From assembly GCF_007845635.1 (NCBI RefSeq), contig NZ_SELG01000022.1:1-50009 (forward strand): DNA of 50,009 nt. Reading direction: 5' to 3'. The DNA is from Apibacter muscae. GTDB taxonomy: Bacteria; Bacteroidota; Bacteroidia; Flavobacteriales; Weeksellaceae. Positions 16,810 to 26,222 of this stretch are shown here, piece by piece (the stretch's first letter is position 1; each line of letters opens with the position of its first letter). A program made the translations under genes and the position numbers. The notes beneath the pieces are model-generated. The model saw only the letters and a program-made list of their open reading frames with translations, was not told where the DNA came from and did no database searches.

Positions 16810-19800
16810 TTAGTTTATCGTTATTTTTTTGCTAAATTCTCCTTGCTGAGAGAAAACTTTTAATATATACACTCCCTTATTTAACCCATTTATATCCACC
16901 GTGTGTTCCTTTTTACTTTCTGTAATGTCTTGACTATAAATCATATTTGCAGAAAAATCAAATATAGATAAAGTTATAGGGGATGGTTGATCAAGTTTAA
17001 TATAAGCGGTAATTTCAGATTGATTTCTAAAGTCTTTATAATAGGTAGTTAAGTTTTCGTTTGAAGTTAATGTTATAGGTAAAACTTGAGATTCCTCTTC
17101 TTTTTTGTTACAATCTGCCATTAAACTAATCGAATGCTCAATAGAGGTTTCTGATAGTAATTTTGTTGCTGGTTGGGGTTGTATTCCTGAATAATTCCAG
17201 TTCAATGGAGTTGCTACATACCCCGGTTTACCATTTTTAACATTGTAAAACCCTCCTATTCTATCATTCAATTGAATCATAAAAAAGCAAAAAGATAAAC
17301 TAACGGGTTGGGAATAAAAACTAATACCATTTATTCGATAGTATATCGTATATGGGTAACTATAAGTATTTTGTCTATATAGTTGTATTTTATCTCCTTC
17401 TTTTATTTTAATCCCAGGCATAGGAGTAACACTTTTAACTCTATTATTTATAAGATAAACCAAACCATCTTTTACTTCAAATCCATATTGTATATAAGTG
17501 GTTGGCATAATTCCTGAAATAGGGTTCATTCCCACTTGAAAACTTGGATTAAGATCTCTTACTGTAAATTCAAACAAGCCCCCATCATTAGCACCTCTAC
17601 TTATAATTTGATGTGCGTAAGCCTTGGGTTCTGCTTCTGTAGAATCGGATATAAAATTAAATCCACCTAATTCTTTTAGTTTTAAAGTATAGTTCCCTTG
17701 GGATAAGGAATCTATAGTAAATTTATCTTCATAAAAAACTCCTTCTTTTACCACTTGTTTATTTTCACTATTTACAAGTTGATATTCAAAACCCGGATCT
17801 CCTTGTTCTATTTGAATCTCAATTTTTCCATCTTGAGAAGAAGTTTCTAAATTTGGATTACAGCTAGGATTAGTTTTATTAATCTTTGCTATTATATTTG
17901 AAGGTCTGTAACCAAAGGTAAAAACATCTTCTTGGTTTTTATCCGTATCAAAAAATATATTATTAAAAATTATTTTATTCCTAGTTAAATCATATTCATC
18001 TGATGGAAATAGTTCAATATCTTCCCTTTTAAAATTGCCTGTACCAGATCTATCAATAATTAGATAAGATTGTCCATTTGTAGCATAGTTTGCAAAATCT
18101 GAAGCTCTTGTATCTCTATAAGCTAATTCAATTCGGTTACCCATTTCCATAAAACCACCTACACGAAAATTCTTTATACTTGCATCTATATTATTTGCAT
18201 CTAACCTTAAGGTGACATAAAAGTCTTTATCAATATCATTTTTAGCAATAAAAATTTGAGGCAAAGGTTGACCACTTTGCTGCTTAGGATTACCATCTAA
18301 GGAAATAATAATATATTCCTTAGTTTTATCAATCCTTATAATGGAATTAGGATATGCTTTTAAGCTCCAACGATTCGCCCATCTTGTTGAGCCTTCTATA
18401 ATAGGATAAATATCTCCATTACCATTTATATATATTCCATAATCATGGGTTCCCGCTTGTTCAAAATTATTTTTAGTTCCGAATTTAACAATTGTTCCAG
18501 ATGAGGGAGAATTTAATGTAAAAGTAACATGTCCTTCATAGCTAGGCAGTGGATTCTCACTAGATATATTTGCTTGCTCATAAGTATTTCTTTTTTTTAT
18601 AAAAGAAATCTTATAATCATCCAGGACCATTTCTGTATTTGGAGATGCTTCCCATTTCATCCCCATAGGATCAGCATTTAAATTCCCCATATTAGTACTC
18701 ACCTTCCATTTACGACTCATCGTATTAAATCCTAACAACTCCTCTATCTGCTCTGAAGCTTGCAAACTTTTATTATTATCACCCCAAATAAGATATTCTT
18801 TATCATTTAAATGACTAGCGGGAAATTTTTCAATTACTAATAATTTATTTCTATTAGATAAGTTATAGGTGTTTGCATTATCGTACGAATCGCCTTCGGG
18901 TAAATAACTAAAATATGGAGCCTCTTCATAAGAGGTTGAAGATATTCTTTGATTTAACCCGCTTTGATCATCTCTAAACAAACCAGCAACTCTGTGGTTA
19001 TAATTTTTTTGTGAAATAACATCCCATAACAAATGCCCATCACTTCCTAAAAAGGAATTTTCAAGCATAAATCCATATTTAATAGCTAAATAACTTTCTG
19101 CTTTAACTCTTTCTAAAGGTGTAAGTATTCTATTATATATAAATAATTCAGGTATATAACCTGTAAATATATCATTAGGATTAAAAGTATTTAAATCAAA
19201 TGTTGAATTGTTATATTTATTAAATGAATAAAATTTTTCACCAAAGGAAACTATAGCATTATTTTTCTCACCCCAAACGCTTGTTATAGGGCGACTGGTT
19301 CTATAATAGGTGAGAGATCTTAAGGTCCTCTCTTTATATTTAACTATATTTGACTCTGGACTTTTCCCTGGATGGAACATCAAATCATAACCATACTCAT
19401 CTCCATATTCTAGTAATCCTCTCTTACTTTCTGTACTATTAACAATTTTATCTTTATCAATAATAAATCCTTTACCTTCAACTCCATTCATTGCTAAAAT
19501 GAAACTTGGTTTTTGAAATGAATATTCATTTGCAAATTCATATTCTGCAAAAGCTCCAATAAGTGTAGAAGTAGATAAGTTTGAATTTACGATTTCAAAT
19601 TCCTTACTTAACTGAGAATTTATAAATCTTAATGCAGGATTGAAGTTAAAAAATCTTGCAAACCAAGTTCTTGAAACTATATATTCTGAATCTTCATTAT
19701 AATACTTTACTTTTGAGAAGTCTCCAGAAAAATCTTTCCATTGATAACCTGCATGAAGATCTGCATTCTGATCCCAAGGCACGGTTTTCATCCAAAGTAC

Positions 19801-19899
19801 AGTTCCCTGCACTCCACCCGGAGCTATTGAATCTAATTTTTGTGAATTTAAATTTAAAAAAATAAACGAAATTATAGAGAATAAGTAAAATTTATTCAT
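16810..19899 (-). CDS. T9SS-sorted, lectin-like surface or secreted protein
   Basis: 1029 residues. It begins with a signal peptide (MNKFYLFSIISFIFLNLNSQ). An N-terminal half of concanavalin/LamG-like beta structure follows, including NFNPALRF, IPELFIYNRILTPLERV and LIWGDNN, a pattern common in large flavobacterial exoproteins. The last 80 residues (SPITLSIFDFSANMIYSQDI, then GLNKGVYILKVFS and KKITIN) form a type A T9SS C-terminal sorting domain. It should therefore be exported by Sec and moved to the cell surface by T9SS. It lies 18 bases before the RHS gene and is almost surely in the same operon. A role in displaying, docking or targeting the RHS protein is an inference. Confidence 0.85.
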   Translation of the reverse strand: MNKFYLFSIISFIFLNLNSQKLDSIAPGGVQGTVLWMKTVPWDQNADLHAGYQWKDFSGDFSKVKYYNEDSEYIVSRTWFARFFNFNPALRFINSQLSKEFEIVNSNLSTSTLIGAFAEYEFANEYSFQKPSFILAMNGVEGKGFIIDKDKIVNSTESKRGLLEYGDEYGYDLMFHPGKSPESNIVKYKERTLRSLTYYRTSRPITSVWGEKNNAIVSFGEKFYSFNKYNNSTFDLNTFNPNDIFTGYIPELFIYNRILTPLERVKAESYLAIKYGFMLENSFLGSDGHLLWDVISQKNYNHRVAGLFRDDQSGLNQRISSTSYEEAPYFSYLPEGDSYDNANTYNLSNRNKLLVIEKFPASHLNDKEYLIWGDNNKSLQASEQIEELLGFNTMSRKWKVSTNMGNLNADPMGMKWEASPNTEMVLDDYKISFIKKRNTYEQANISSENPLPSYEGHVTFTLNSPSSGTIVKFGTKNNFEQAGTHDYGIYINGNGDIYPIIEGSTRWANRWSLKAYPNSIIRIDKTKEYIIISLDGNPKQQSGQPLPQIFIAKNDIDKDFYVTLRLDANNIDASIKNFRVGGFMEMGNRIELAYRDTRASDFANYATNGQSYLIIDRSGTGNFKREDIELFPSDEYDLTRNKIIFNNIFFDTDKNQEDVFTFGYRPSNIIAKINKTNPSCNPNLETSSQDGKIEIQIEQGDPGFEYQLVNSENKQVVKEGVFYEDKFTIDSLSQGNYTLKLKELGGFNFISDSTEAEPKAYAHQIISRGANDGGLFEFTVRDLNPSFQVGMNPISGIMPTTYIQYGFEVKDGLVYLINNRVKSVTPMPGIKIKEGDKIQLYRQNTYSYPYTIYYRINGISFYSQPVSLSFCFFMIQLNDRIGGFYNVKNGKPGYVATPLNWNYSGIQPQPATKLLSETSIEHSISLMADCNKKEEESQVLPITLTSNENLTTYYKDFRNQSEITAYIKLDQPSPITLSIFDFSANMIYSQDITESKKEHTVDINGLNKGVYILKVFSQQGEFSKKITIN

Positions 19900-20040
19900 A
19901 GTCTACCTTTATAGTTAGTTTTTCGTTGCGATTTAAATCAAATATTGAAAACAAACAAGTTTTTATCCAATTAAAACTTTTTTATTAAAGTCTAACCATC
20001 ATTTGACTTAAATGATAATATTTTATAATGATTTAAAAAA

Positions 20041-20067
20041 AATTACCACAAGTGGTAATTTTTTTAG
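20041..20067. terminator. Hairpin between divergent genes
   Basis: Perfect stem AATTACCAC / GTGGTAATT with an AA loop, flanked by A8 and T8 tracts, so it looks like a bidirectional terminator. It lies between the divergent starts of the 16810-19899 gene and der, where no known transcript ends. Confidence 0.7.
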
Positions 20068-20132
20068 TAATTAATTTTTTAGATGTATTTAACTAATTCA
20101 TTTAGTGTTAATTCTGAATTAGTAAAATTAAT

Positions 20133-20140
20133 TACCTTTG
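20133..20140 (+). promoter_or_regulatory. -7 box (TACCTTTG) for der
   Basis: It matches TAnnTTTG, 14 bases before the ATG at 20155. This implies a very short leader and supports that ATG over the upstream one at 20083. No clear -33 TTTG. Confidence 0.55.
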
Positions 20141-20154
20141 TGAAAAATGATTAT

Positions 20155-21462
20155 ATGGCTAACATTATAGCACTTGTAGGTAGACCAAATGTAGGAAAAT
20201 CAACTTTTTTTAATCGATTATTGCAAAAGAGAGAGGCTATTGTAGATAGCGTTTCTGGGGTTACTAGAGACAGACATTATGGAAAAAGTGATTGGAATGG
20301 AGTTGACTTTTCAGTTATTGATACAGGAGGATATATTAAAGGATCTGACGATATTTTTGAAGATGAAATAAGAAAACAGGTAGAATTAGCAATAGATGAA
20401 GCTTCTGCCATAATTTTTCTTGTGGATGTTACAGAAGGAGTCGTAGATATGGATCAAGAAGTTGCACAGCTATTGCGCAAAACGAAAAAACCAGTGTTTT
20501 TAGTGGTTAACAAAGTTGACAATAGTATGCTAGAGACAAGTGCCATGGAATTTTATTCTCTTGGATTTGACAAATATTACACAATTTCTGGCATGACTGG
20601 TAGTGGTACTGGAGATTTGTTGGACGATGTGGTTGCTACTTTTGAAGAAGAAAATTATGTTGATCCTTTTGAAGGATTACCAAGAATAACAATTGTCGGT
20701 AGACCGAATGTAGGGAAATCAACTTTAACTAATGCTCTTTTGGAAGATAAGCGAAACATTGTTACTGATATAGCTGGAACAACTAGAGATAGTATCGAAA
20801 CTCTTTACGATAAATTTGGATATAAATTTGTATTAGTAGATACGGCTGGGATGAGAAAAAAGAGCAAAGTAAGTGAAGATTTAGAATTTTACTCTGTAAT
20901 GAGATCAATCCGTTCCATTGAAGATTCTGATGTTGTTATTTTAATGATAGATGCTACTATTGGTTGGGAAAAACAAGACATGAATATTCTATACTTAGCC
21001 CAGAAATCTCGTAAAGGAATTGTAATTGTTGTAAATAAATGGGATTTGATTGATAAAGAAAGTAATACTTTAAAACAATTTGAAAATTACATTAAAGATA
21101 AAATTGCACCATTTACGGATACCCCTATTGTATTCACTTCTTCTACAACCAAACAAAGGGTATTTAAAACTGTTGAAACATCTATGAAAGTTTACGAAAA
21201 CAGAAATAGACGAGTAAAAACCAGTAAATTGAATGAAGTTATGCTTCCTATCATTGAAGCCACTCCTCCTCCAAGTATTAAAGGAAAATACATTAAAATC
21301 AAATATTGTACACAATTACCCACAAAAACACCTCAATTTGCATTTTTTGCTAACCTCCCTCAATACGTAAAGGAGCCTTATAAAAGATTTGTGGAGAACC
21401 AATTACGCAAAAATTTTGATTTCACGGGAGTACCTATTGAAGTTTATTTTAGACAAAAATAA
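20155..21462 (+). CDS. der: Ribosome biogenesis GTPase Der (EngA)
   Basis: A 435-residue GTPase with two tandem G domains and a KH-like C-terminal domain, acting in 50S ribosomal subunit assembly. The start at 20155 ([20 protein letters not shown]) is chosen over 20083 because it fits the family and a promoter box lies just upstream. First domain: GRPNVGKS at 8-15, DTGG, NKVD. Second domain: GRPNVGKS (about residue 182 on), DTAG, NKWD. The tail ends EVYFRQK. Nothing unusual is seen. It stands alone with its own terminator and is convergent with the outer-membrane protein gene. Confidence 0.96.
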   Translation: MANIIALVGRPNVGKSTFFNRLLQKREAIVDSVSGVTRDRHYGKSDWNGVDFSVIDTGGYIKGSDDIFEDEIRKQVELAIDEASAIIFLVDVTEGVVDMDQEVAQLLRKTKKPVFLVVNKVDNSMLETSAMEFYSLGFDKYYTISGMTGSGTGDLLDDVVATFEEENYVDPFEGLPRITIVGRPNVGKSTLTNALLEDKRNIVTDIAGTTRDSIETLYDKFGYKFVLVDTAGMRKKSKVSEDLEFYSVMRSIRSIEDSDVVILMIDATIGWEKQDMNILYLAQKSRKGIVIVVNKWDLIDKESNTLKQFENYIKDKIAPFTDTPIVFTSSTTKQRVFKTVETSMKVYENRNRRVKTSKLNEVMLPIIEATPPPSIKGKYIKIKYCTQLPTKTPQFAFFANLPQYVKEPYKRFVENQLRKNFDFTGVPIEVYFRQK

Positions 21463-21490
21463 AAAAAGGTCTGATATCAGACCTTTTTTT
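21461..21490. terminator. Bidirectional terminator after der
   Basis: Palindrome AAAAAAAGGTCTGAT / ATCAGACCTTTTTTT between convergent der and the gene ending at 21511. The stem begins right at the der stop codon. Confidence 0.9.
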
Positions 21491-21510
21491 TATTTTTATA
21501 CTTTAATTTA

Positions 21511-22098
21511 TTATAAATTATTTAATCTATTTTTCACCTTTGAAGTAGGCAAGTATATTTGGAATCCTACGTTAAAGGACAAATCATGTTGATATCCTTC
21601 GTTACCTCCGCCCGTAAGTCCGTTGTATTTAACTAGCGCCTCCAATCCAATATTTGGAGTAATAAAATAGGAATATCCAGGTCCTAATCCAAATCCAAAT
21701 CCATTTGTCGTAGGCTCACCTTTTTGGTTAGCACCTTCTAAACCTGCATTTACTTCAAAAAAGAATCTTCCATTTTTCAAGAGATTATTTATATCTTCTT
21801 TATTAGCATAATAACGTCCAAAAGCTCCAACCCCATATCCTGTTCTGGTAGTACTACCTTGTCCTTGTTTAGAGATATCCACATTTACATAACCACCTAC
21901 AGCTAAATTATCTTTAATAAAATAACCCAATTTAGGAGTTATACCAATCCCCCAAGATTGACCTTTTTTTAAGCCAAAATCCATATCTGTGATAGATCCA
22001 CCAACCATTAAATTTCCTTTTTGAATCTGTGCTTGAGCTAGATTTCCTAAACCAAAAGTCATTGCTAACATTGGAAGAAAAAGTTTAATTCTACGCAT
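21511..22098 (-). CDS. Outer-membrane beta-barrel protein
   Basis: 195 residues with a signal peptide (MRRIKLFLPMLAMTFGLGNL, cleavage after AQA). Alternating amphipathic strands with Gly/aromatic turns follow (LGYFIKDNLAVGGYVNVDIS, GAFGRYYANKED, GPGYSYFITPNIGLEALVKY, ending NVGFQIYLP), matching small OmpW/OmpX-like barrels common in Bacteroidota. No plug or peptidoglycan-binding domain is seen. The role is unknown; it is probably a structural or permeability barrel. It is a single gene downstream of the act operon but separated from it by a strong terminator, with its own possible -7 box TATATTTG at 22230-22223. Confidence 0.8.
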   Translation of the reverse strand: MRRIKLFLPMLAMTFGLGNLAQAQIQKGNLMVGGSITDMDFGLKKGQSWGIGITPKLGYFIKDNLAVGGYVNVDISKQGQGSTTRTGYGVGAFGRYYANKEDINNLLKNGRFFFEVNAGLEGANQKGEPTTNGFGFGLGPGYSYFITPNIGLEALVKYNGLTGGGNEGYQHDLSFNVGFQIYLPTSKVKNRLNNL

Positions 22099-22222
22099 AA
22101 TAATTCTTTTTATTTAATTCTGTTATCAGGTGATTAAATAGAAAATATCATGCCATACATATATATCTTATTATTAATTAATTTATATTTTTTTATAATA
22201 TTAACATATAATGCGTATACTA

Positions 22223-22230
22223 CAAATATA
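22223..22230 (-). promoter_or_regulatory. Candidate -7 box (TATATTTG) for the barrel gene
   Basis: It matches TAnnTTTG on the minus strand, abuts the act terminator, and lies about 125 bases before the ATG at 22098. This implies a long leader. No -33 TTTG is evident. Confidence 0.35.
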
Positions 22231-22263
22231 AAAAAACTGATAATTTGTCATTATCAGTTTTTT
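22231..22263 (-). terminator. Terminator after actF
   Basis: Stem AAAAAACTGATAA / TTATCAGTTTTTT with a seven-base loop, 18 bases beyond the actF stop. It closes the act operon. Confidence 0.9.
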
Positions 22264-22280
22264 TATATTTAGAAACTTAA

Positions 22281-23624
22281 TTAAAATGGATATTCAAAAG
22301 TTTTACTTTCATGATAATATGGGTTTCCTTTCGCTTGTAAATTCAATTTACTTATGGATGTCATAACAGTAAATATAAATATACCTAACATAAACAAGAA
22401 CGCACCAATTTCCAAGAATCCAAATCCCCAAAAGGCACCTACTGTACCTGGCATAATTATATTAAAGAAATCCATATAATGTCCAAATATCACTACACAA
22501 GCCATTAAAGGAACTATAGTATAATTTCTTTTGATTTTGCTACTTACTAAAACTAAAAAAGGTAATACTAAATTAGGAATTAGCATTGTAAAATAGGTTT
22601 GGCTGTATAATTTATACCTTCCAAAGAAATAATTAGTTTCTTCGGGAACATTTGCATACCAGTAAAGCATAAATTGAGCAAACCATAAGTAAGACCATAA
22701 CAAGCTAAACCCGAATAAAAATTTAGTTAAATCATGCATGTGGTTGTCATTAAAATCAGGCAAAGAACCTTTTTTCTTCAAATAAATTGAAATTATTAAC
22801 ATTACAGCTACTGCAGAAACTAAACAGCTAATCATGGTATACCACATATAGAGGGTAGAATACCAGTGTGGATCTATAGACATTAACCAATCCCAAGCCC
22901 AACATGCAGATGCAAGTGCAAAAAAAACTATGAATCCTACATTCCAATTGTAAACTCTATTGTAATCACTGATAGCTTTTGTTTCATCTAACTTTCTTGT
23001 TAAAGATTTAATTTTATAGAGGAAAAATATGGAACCAATAATATAAATCACTGTTCTTACTACAAAGAAAGGACGATTTAAAAATGGTTGCTTAGATTTA
23101 ATTAGCAAATCAAAATGTGAAGAATTTGGATCTGTTAATGAAGGATCCATCCAATGGTACAAATGATTTAATCCTCCTCCATTCAGACAGCCGTAAGATG
23201 ACAGAATTATAAAAATAACGACCATTATACCCCCCACAGGAATAAACGATGCTATACCCTCCATCACTCTAATTACAACAATAGACCATCCAGCATTTCC
23301 AGCATGTTGTACTGCTGAGAAAAATAAAGATGTGGCTGCTATTCCAAAAAATAGCATTAACGGTACCATAAAGGCAGCCCAGGGTCGGTTATGTATTTGA
23401 ATTTCTGCATGCTCAATATGCTCTTTAGATAGAGGAACGTCATTTTTATATATAGAATTCATGGGTTGAGCATGAGCAATTTCTTCATTATGTTCCAGAA
23501 TAGTTACTACCCTATCATGATCAACATGTGAGTTCTGATAATATCCTATTCCAAAAGAAATCAGTCCTATTATTATTAGTACAATAGATGTTAACTTAAG
23601 TCTTGATGAAAATATGTATCTCAT
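22281..23624 (-). CDS. actF: Alternative complex III membrane subunit ActF
   Basis: 447 residues, an integral membrane protein with about ten hydrophobic helices (for example LTSIVLIIIGLISFGIGYY and VGFIVFFALASACWAWDWLM). ActF is related to the C-terminal part of NrfD/ActC-type subunits and may take part in quinol oxidation or proton movement in alternative complex III (ACIII). It is the last gene of the operon, 7 bases after actE, and is followed by a strong terminator. In many Bacteroidota the genes for a caa3-type oxidase follow directly. Here they do not, so the partner oxidase must be encoded elsewhere. Confidence 0.92.
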   Translation of the reverse strand: MRYIFSSRLKLTSIVLIIIGLISFGIGYYQNSHVDHDRVVTILEHNEEIAHAQPMNSIYKNDVPLSKEHIEHAEIQIHNRPWAAFMVPLMLFFGIAATSLFFSAVQHAGNAGWSIVVIRVMEGIASFIPVGGIMVVIFIILSSYGCLNGGGLNHLYHWMDPSLTDPNSSHFDLLIKSKQPFLNRPFFVVRTVIYIIGSIFFLYKIKSLTRKLDETKAISDYNRVYNWNVGFIVFFALASACWAWDWLMSIDPHWYSTLYMWYTMISCLVSAVAVMLIISIYLKKKGSLPDFNDNHMHDLTKFLFGFSLLWSYLWFAQFMLYWYANVPEETNYFFGRYKLYSQTYFTMLIPNLVLPFLVLVSSKIKRNYTIVPLMACVVIFGHYMDFFNIIMPGTVGAFWGFGFLEIGAFLFMLGIFIFTVMTSISKLNLQAKGNPYYHESKTFEYPF

Positions 23625-23631
23625 AGTTGTA

Positions 23632-24282
23632 TTATTGTTCAGAGGTTTCTGTTGTTGTTTTTATAGTTGCTACTTTTGATGAATTCTCAACTTCTGGCTT
23701 AAATTCATGGATCACATATTCTGCAACTCTCCACATATCTCCAGGTAATAATTGTCCAGCATATGAACCCATGGCATTTCTTCCATGTAGCATTACATAA
23801 TAAACAGAACCAACCGTAATTTGTCTATCTTTATAATTTGGGACTCCTGAATAGGCTCCTGATTGTACAATATTTCCTTGACCATCGCCTGCGGTTCCAT
23901 GACAAACTGCACATGTTCTATCAAACAACAATTTACCTCTAGCTAAATCTTTCTCTTTATTTTCAGGATTTAATGGTGAAACTACATTTTTAGAAGCTTC
24001 ATACCCTTCAGGAGTGGCTGGTAAGTCCATAGGTAAAATTCCTTCAGGATTTTGAGCGATTGAACCGGGAACAGGATCTAATGCCGTTCTTCCGTCGTGT
24101 TTTTTAAACAATGGAACAGTTGTTGTTTGCTCTCCATATGCTAAAACTGCCTCTTCGTAAGGATCATAGGCTACCGGATAATACATATCTGGAAAATAAA
24201 CTAGGGCTGGCTTTTTTTTGCTACATGAGATTAAACTCAAAGCAACTGTACCAATTAGAATATATTTAGTTAATTTTTTCAT
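23632..24282 (-). CDS. actE: Alternative complex III monohaem cytochrome c ActE
   Basis: A 216-residue lipoprotein. The signal MKKLTKYILIGTVALSLISC puts Cys20 in a lipobox. One c-type haem site, CAVCH, stands at about residue 133-137 with a downstream Met-rich segment (YVMLHGRNAMGSYAGQLLPG) that can supply the distal ligand. It is the periplasm-facing electron carrier that passes electrons from the ActA/ActB side of ACIII towards an oxidase or soluble cytochrome. Its start overlaps the actD stop by 17 bases, typical of tight coupling in this operon. Confidence 0.92.
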   Translation of the reverse strand: MKKLTKYILIGTVALSLISCSKKKPALVYFPDMYYPVAYDPYEEAVLAYGEQTTTVPLFKKHDGRTALDPVPGSIAQNPEGILPMDLPATPEGYEASKNVVSPLNPENKEKDLARGKLLFDRTCAVCHGTAGDGQGNIVQSGAYSGVPNYKDRQITVGSVYYVMLHGRNAMGSYAGQLLPGDMWRVAEYVIHEFKPEVENSSKVATIKTTTETSEQ

Positions 24283-24808
24283 CTTCTAATTTTTTTACGG
24301 TTATTTCTTCAACACCGGTAGCTATAAGAATTTCTTTCACATAATCGAAATTTTGATTTGAAATTTCAATCAAAAATTTATCGTCCGTCGTTCTAGGGTC
24401 AGGATTCTGAGCTTTTTGTCCTGGATAATGCTTATTAAGCGCTAAATAAGTGATTGACATTAAATGTGCTGCAAATAAAACAGTCAGCTCAAACATTATA
24501 GGAACAAATGCAGGCATATTTTGCCCCCATGTAAAACTAGGCTTAGCTCCAATATTTTGTGGCCAATCGTGATTCATGGTATACCATGTCAATAAACAAG
24601 CAACTGTTAAACCAATCGCTCCATATACGAAAGCAAATTCCGATAATCTTGATTCTTTCAATCCCATTGCTTTGTCAAGCCCATGAACTGGGAATGGTGT
24701 GTAAATTTCGTCAATTTGAATACCTTTTTCTCGAAGCTGTTTTACTCCATCTAATAAGAGATCATCATCTCCGTATAACCCGTATATTTTTGTTTTAGTG
24801 GTGCTCAT
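24266..24808 (-). CDS. actD: Alternative complex III subunit ActD
   Basis: 180 residues. I choose the ATG at 24808 (MSTTKTKIYGLYGDDDLLLD) over 24853, because the shorter form fits the family and leaves a 14-base overlap with actC. The soluble N-terminal part (1-60) is a ferredoxin-like fold known from the family (EKGIQIDEIYTPFPVHGLDK). Two membrane helices follow (AFVYGAIGLTVACLLTWYTM and VPIMFELTVLFAAHLMSITY). It is a structural membrane subunit with no cofactor site. Confidence 0.9.
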   Translation of the reverse strand: MSTTKTKIYGLYGDDDLLLDGVKQLREKGIQIDEIYTPFPVHGLDKAMGLKESRLSEFAFVYGAIGLTVACLLTWYTMNHDWPQNIGAKPSFTWGQNMPAFVPIMFELTVLFAAHLMSITYLALNKHYPGQKAQNPDPRTTDDKFLIEISNQNFDYVKEILIATGVEEITVKKLEDEKIN

Positions 24809-26195
24809 GTTCTGAATGATGTTTTTTATAACCTTCACTTGAAGTTTTAACAATAGTTTTTAATTCTGCTTGCGCAATTACTGGAAAAGTTCTAGCATAT
24901 AAAAGGTATAAGACAGAGAAGAATCCAATGGTACCCGCAAAAATCCCTACATCTACAAAAGAAGGCTGGAACATTGTCCATGAGCTCGGTAAATAATCTC
25001 TAGAAAGGTTTATAACGATAATATCAAATCTTTCAAACCACATACCTATATTTATAACTATTGAAACAATAAATGTCCAAAGAAAGTTTCTTCTTAATCT
25101 TCTTACCCAAAGCGATGCTGGTATTAAAACATTACAAATAATCAGTAACCAAAATGCCCACCAGTATGGACCTGTAGCTGCTCCTATGGAGAAATAGGTG
25201 AAATCTTCATATCTACTACCGGAATACCACCCAATAAAGAATTCTGTGATATACGCAACGGTTACCATCCCACCTGTTACTACGATTACTATATTCATAT
25301 ACTCAATATGCTTCAAAGTAATATAGTCTTCTAAATGGCAAACTTTTCTAACCACACTTAGTAGAGTTTGAACCATGGCAAATCCTGAAAAGATTGCTCC
25401 TGCTACAAAGTATGGTGGATAGACGGTTGAGTGCCAACCCTTTATAACTGAGGTAGCAAAGTCAAAAGATACAATTGTGTGAACTGAAAATACCAATGGA
25501 GTTGCTAAACCAGCTAAAACCAAAGAAACTTCTTCAAATCTTTGCCAATGTTTAGCTTTTCCTCCCCAACCAAAACTTAAAATACTATATATTTTTTTTG
25601 TTACTGGTTTAACCGCACGATCTCTTACCATAGCAAAGTCTGGTATTAAACCTATATACCAGAAAACTACTGATACAGAAAAATAGGTACTAATTGCAAA
25701 TACGTCCCACAACAACGGAGAATTAAAGTTTGGCCACAAAGATCCAAATTGATTGGGAATTGGAAATACAAAATACATCAACCATGGTCTACCCATGTGA
25801 ATTACTGGAAACAGTGCCGCTTGAACTACAGCAAAAATGGTCATGGCTTCCGCAGATCGGTTGATTGACATTCTCCACCTTTGACGGAAAAGTAATAGAA
25901 CAGCAGAAATCAATGTCCCTGCGTGACCAATACCTACCCACCATACGAAGTTGGTAATATCCCAACCCCAATTGGTTGTTCGATTTAGCCCCCAAACACC
26001 AATCCCTGTACCTACTGTGTATGCTATACAACCTACACCATAGATAAATGCTACTAATGCTATATAAAAAGCGTACCACCATAATTTACCCGCCTTTGTT
26101 TCTATTGGCTTGGCAATATCTTCCGTTATTTGATGATAGGATTTATCTCCTAAAATTAACGGCTCCCGAATAGGTGCTTCGTAATGTCCTGACAT
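24795..26195 (-). CDS. actC: Alternative complex III quinol-oxidising subunit ActC (NrfD-like)
   Basis: 466 residues with about ten transmembrane helices, of the NrfD/PsrC family. In ACIII this subunit holds the menaquinol-binding site near the [3Fe-4S] cluster of ActB. Recognisable segments are GHAGTLISAVLLLFRQRWRM, a hallmark of the family, and DFATSVIKGWHSTVYPPYFV. The His-rich cytoplasmic tail KKHHSEHEHH is common in this subunit. It starts 27 bases after actB. Confidence 0.95.
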   Translation of the reverse strand: MSGHYEAPIREPLILGDKSYHQITEDIAKPIETKAGKLWWYAFYIALVAFIYGVGCIAYTVGTGIGVWGLNRTTNWGWDITNFVWWVGIGHAGTLISAVLLLFRQRWRMSINRSAEAMTIFAVVQAALFPVIHMGRPWLMYFVFPIPNQFGSLWPNFNSPLLWDVFAISTYFSVSVVFWYIGLIPDFAMVRDRAVKPVTKKIYSILSFGWGGKAKHWQRFEEVSLVLAGLATPLVFSVHTIVSFDFATSVIKGWHSTVYPPYFVAGAIFSGFAMVQTLLSVVRKVCHLEDYITLKHIEYMNIVIVVTGGMVTVAYITEFFIGWYSGSRYEDFTYFSIGAATGPYWWAFWLLIICNVLIPASLWVRRLRRNFLWTFIVSIVINIGMWFERFDIIVINLSRDYLPSSWTMFQPSFVDVGIFAGTIGFFSVLYLLYARTFPVIAQAELKTIVKTSSEGYKKHHSEHEHH

Positions 26196-26222
26196 AGTAA
26201 ATTACTTAAAATATTTTTAATT

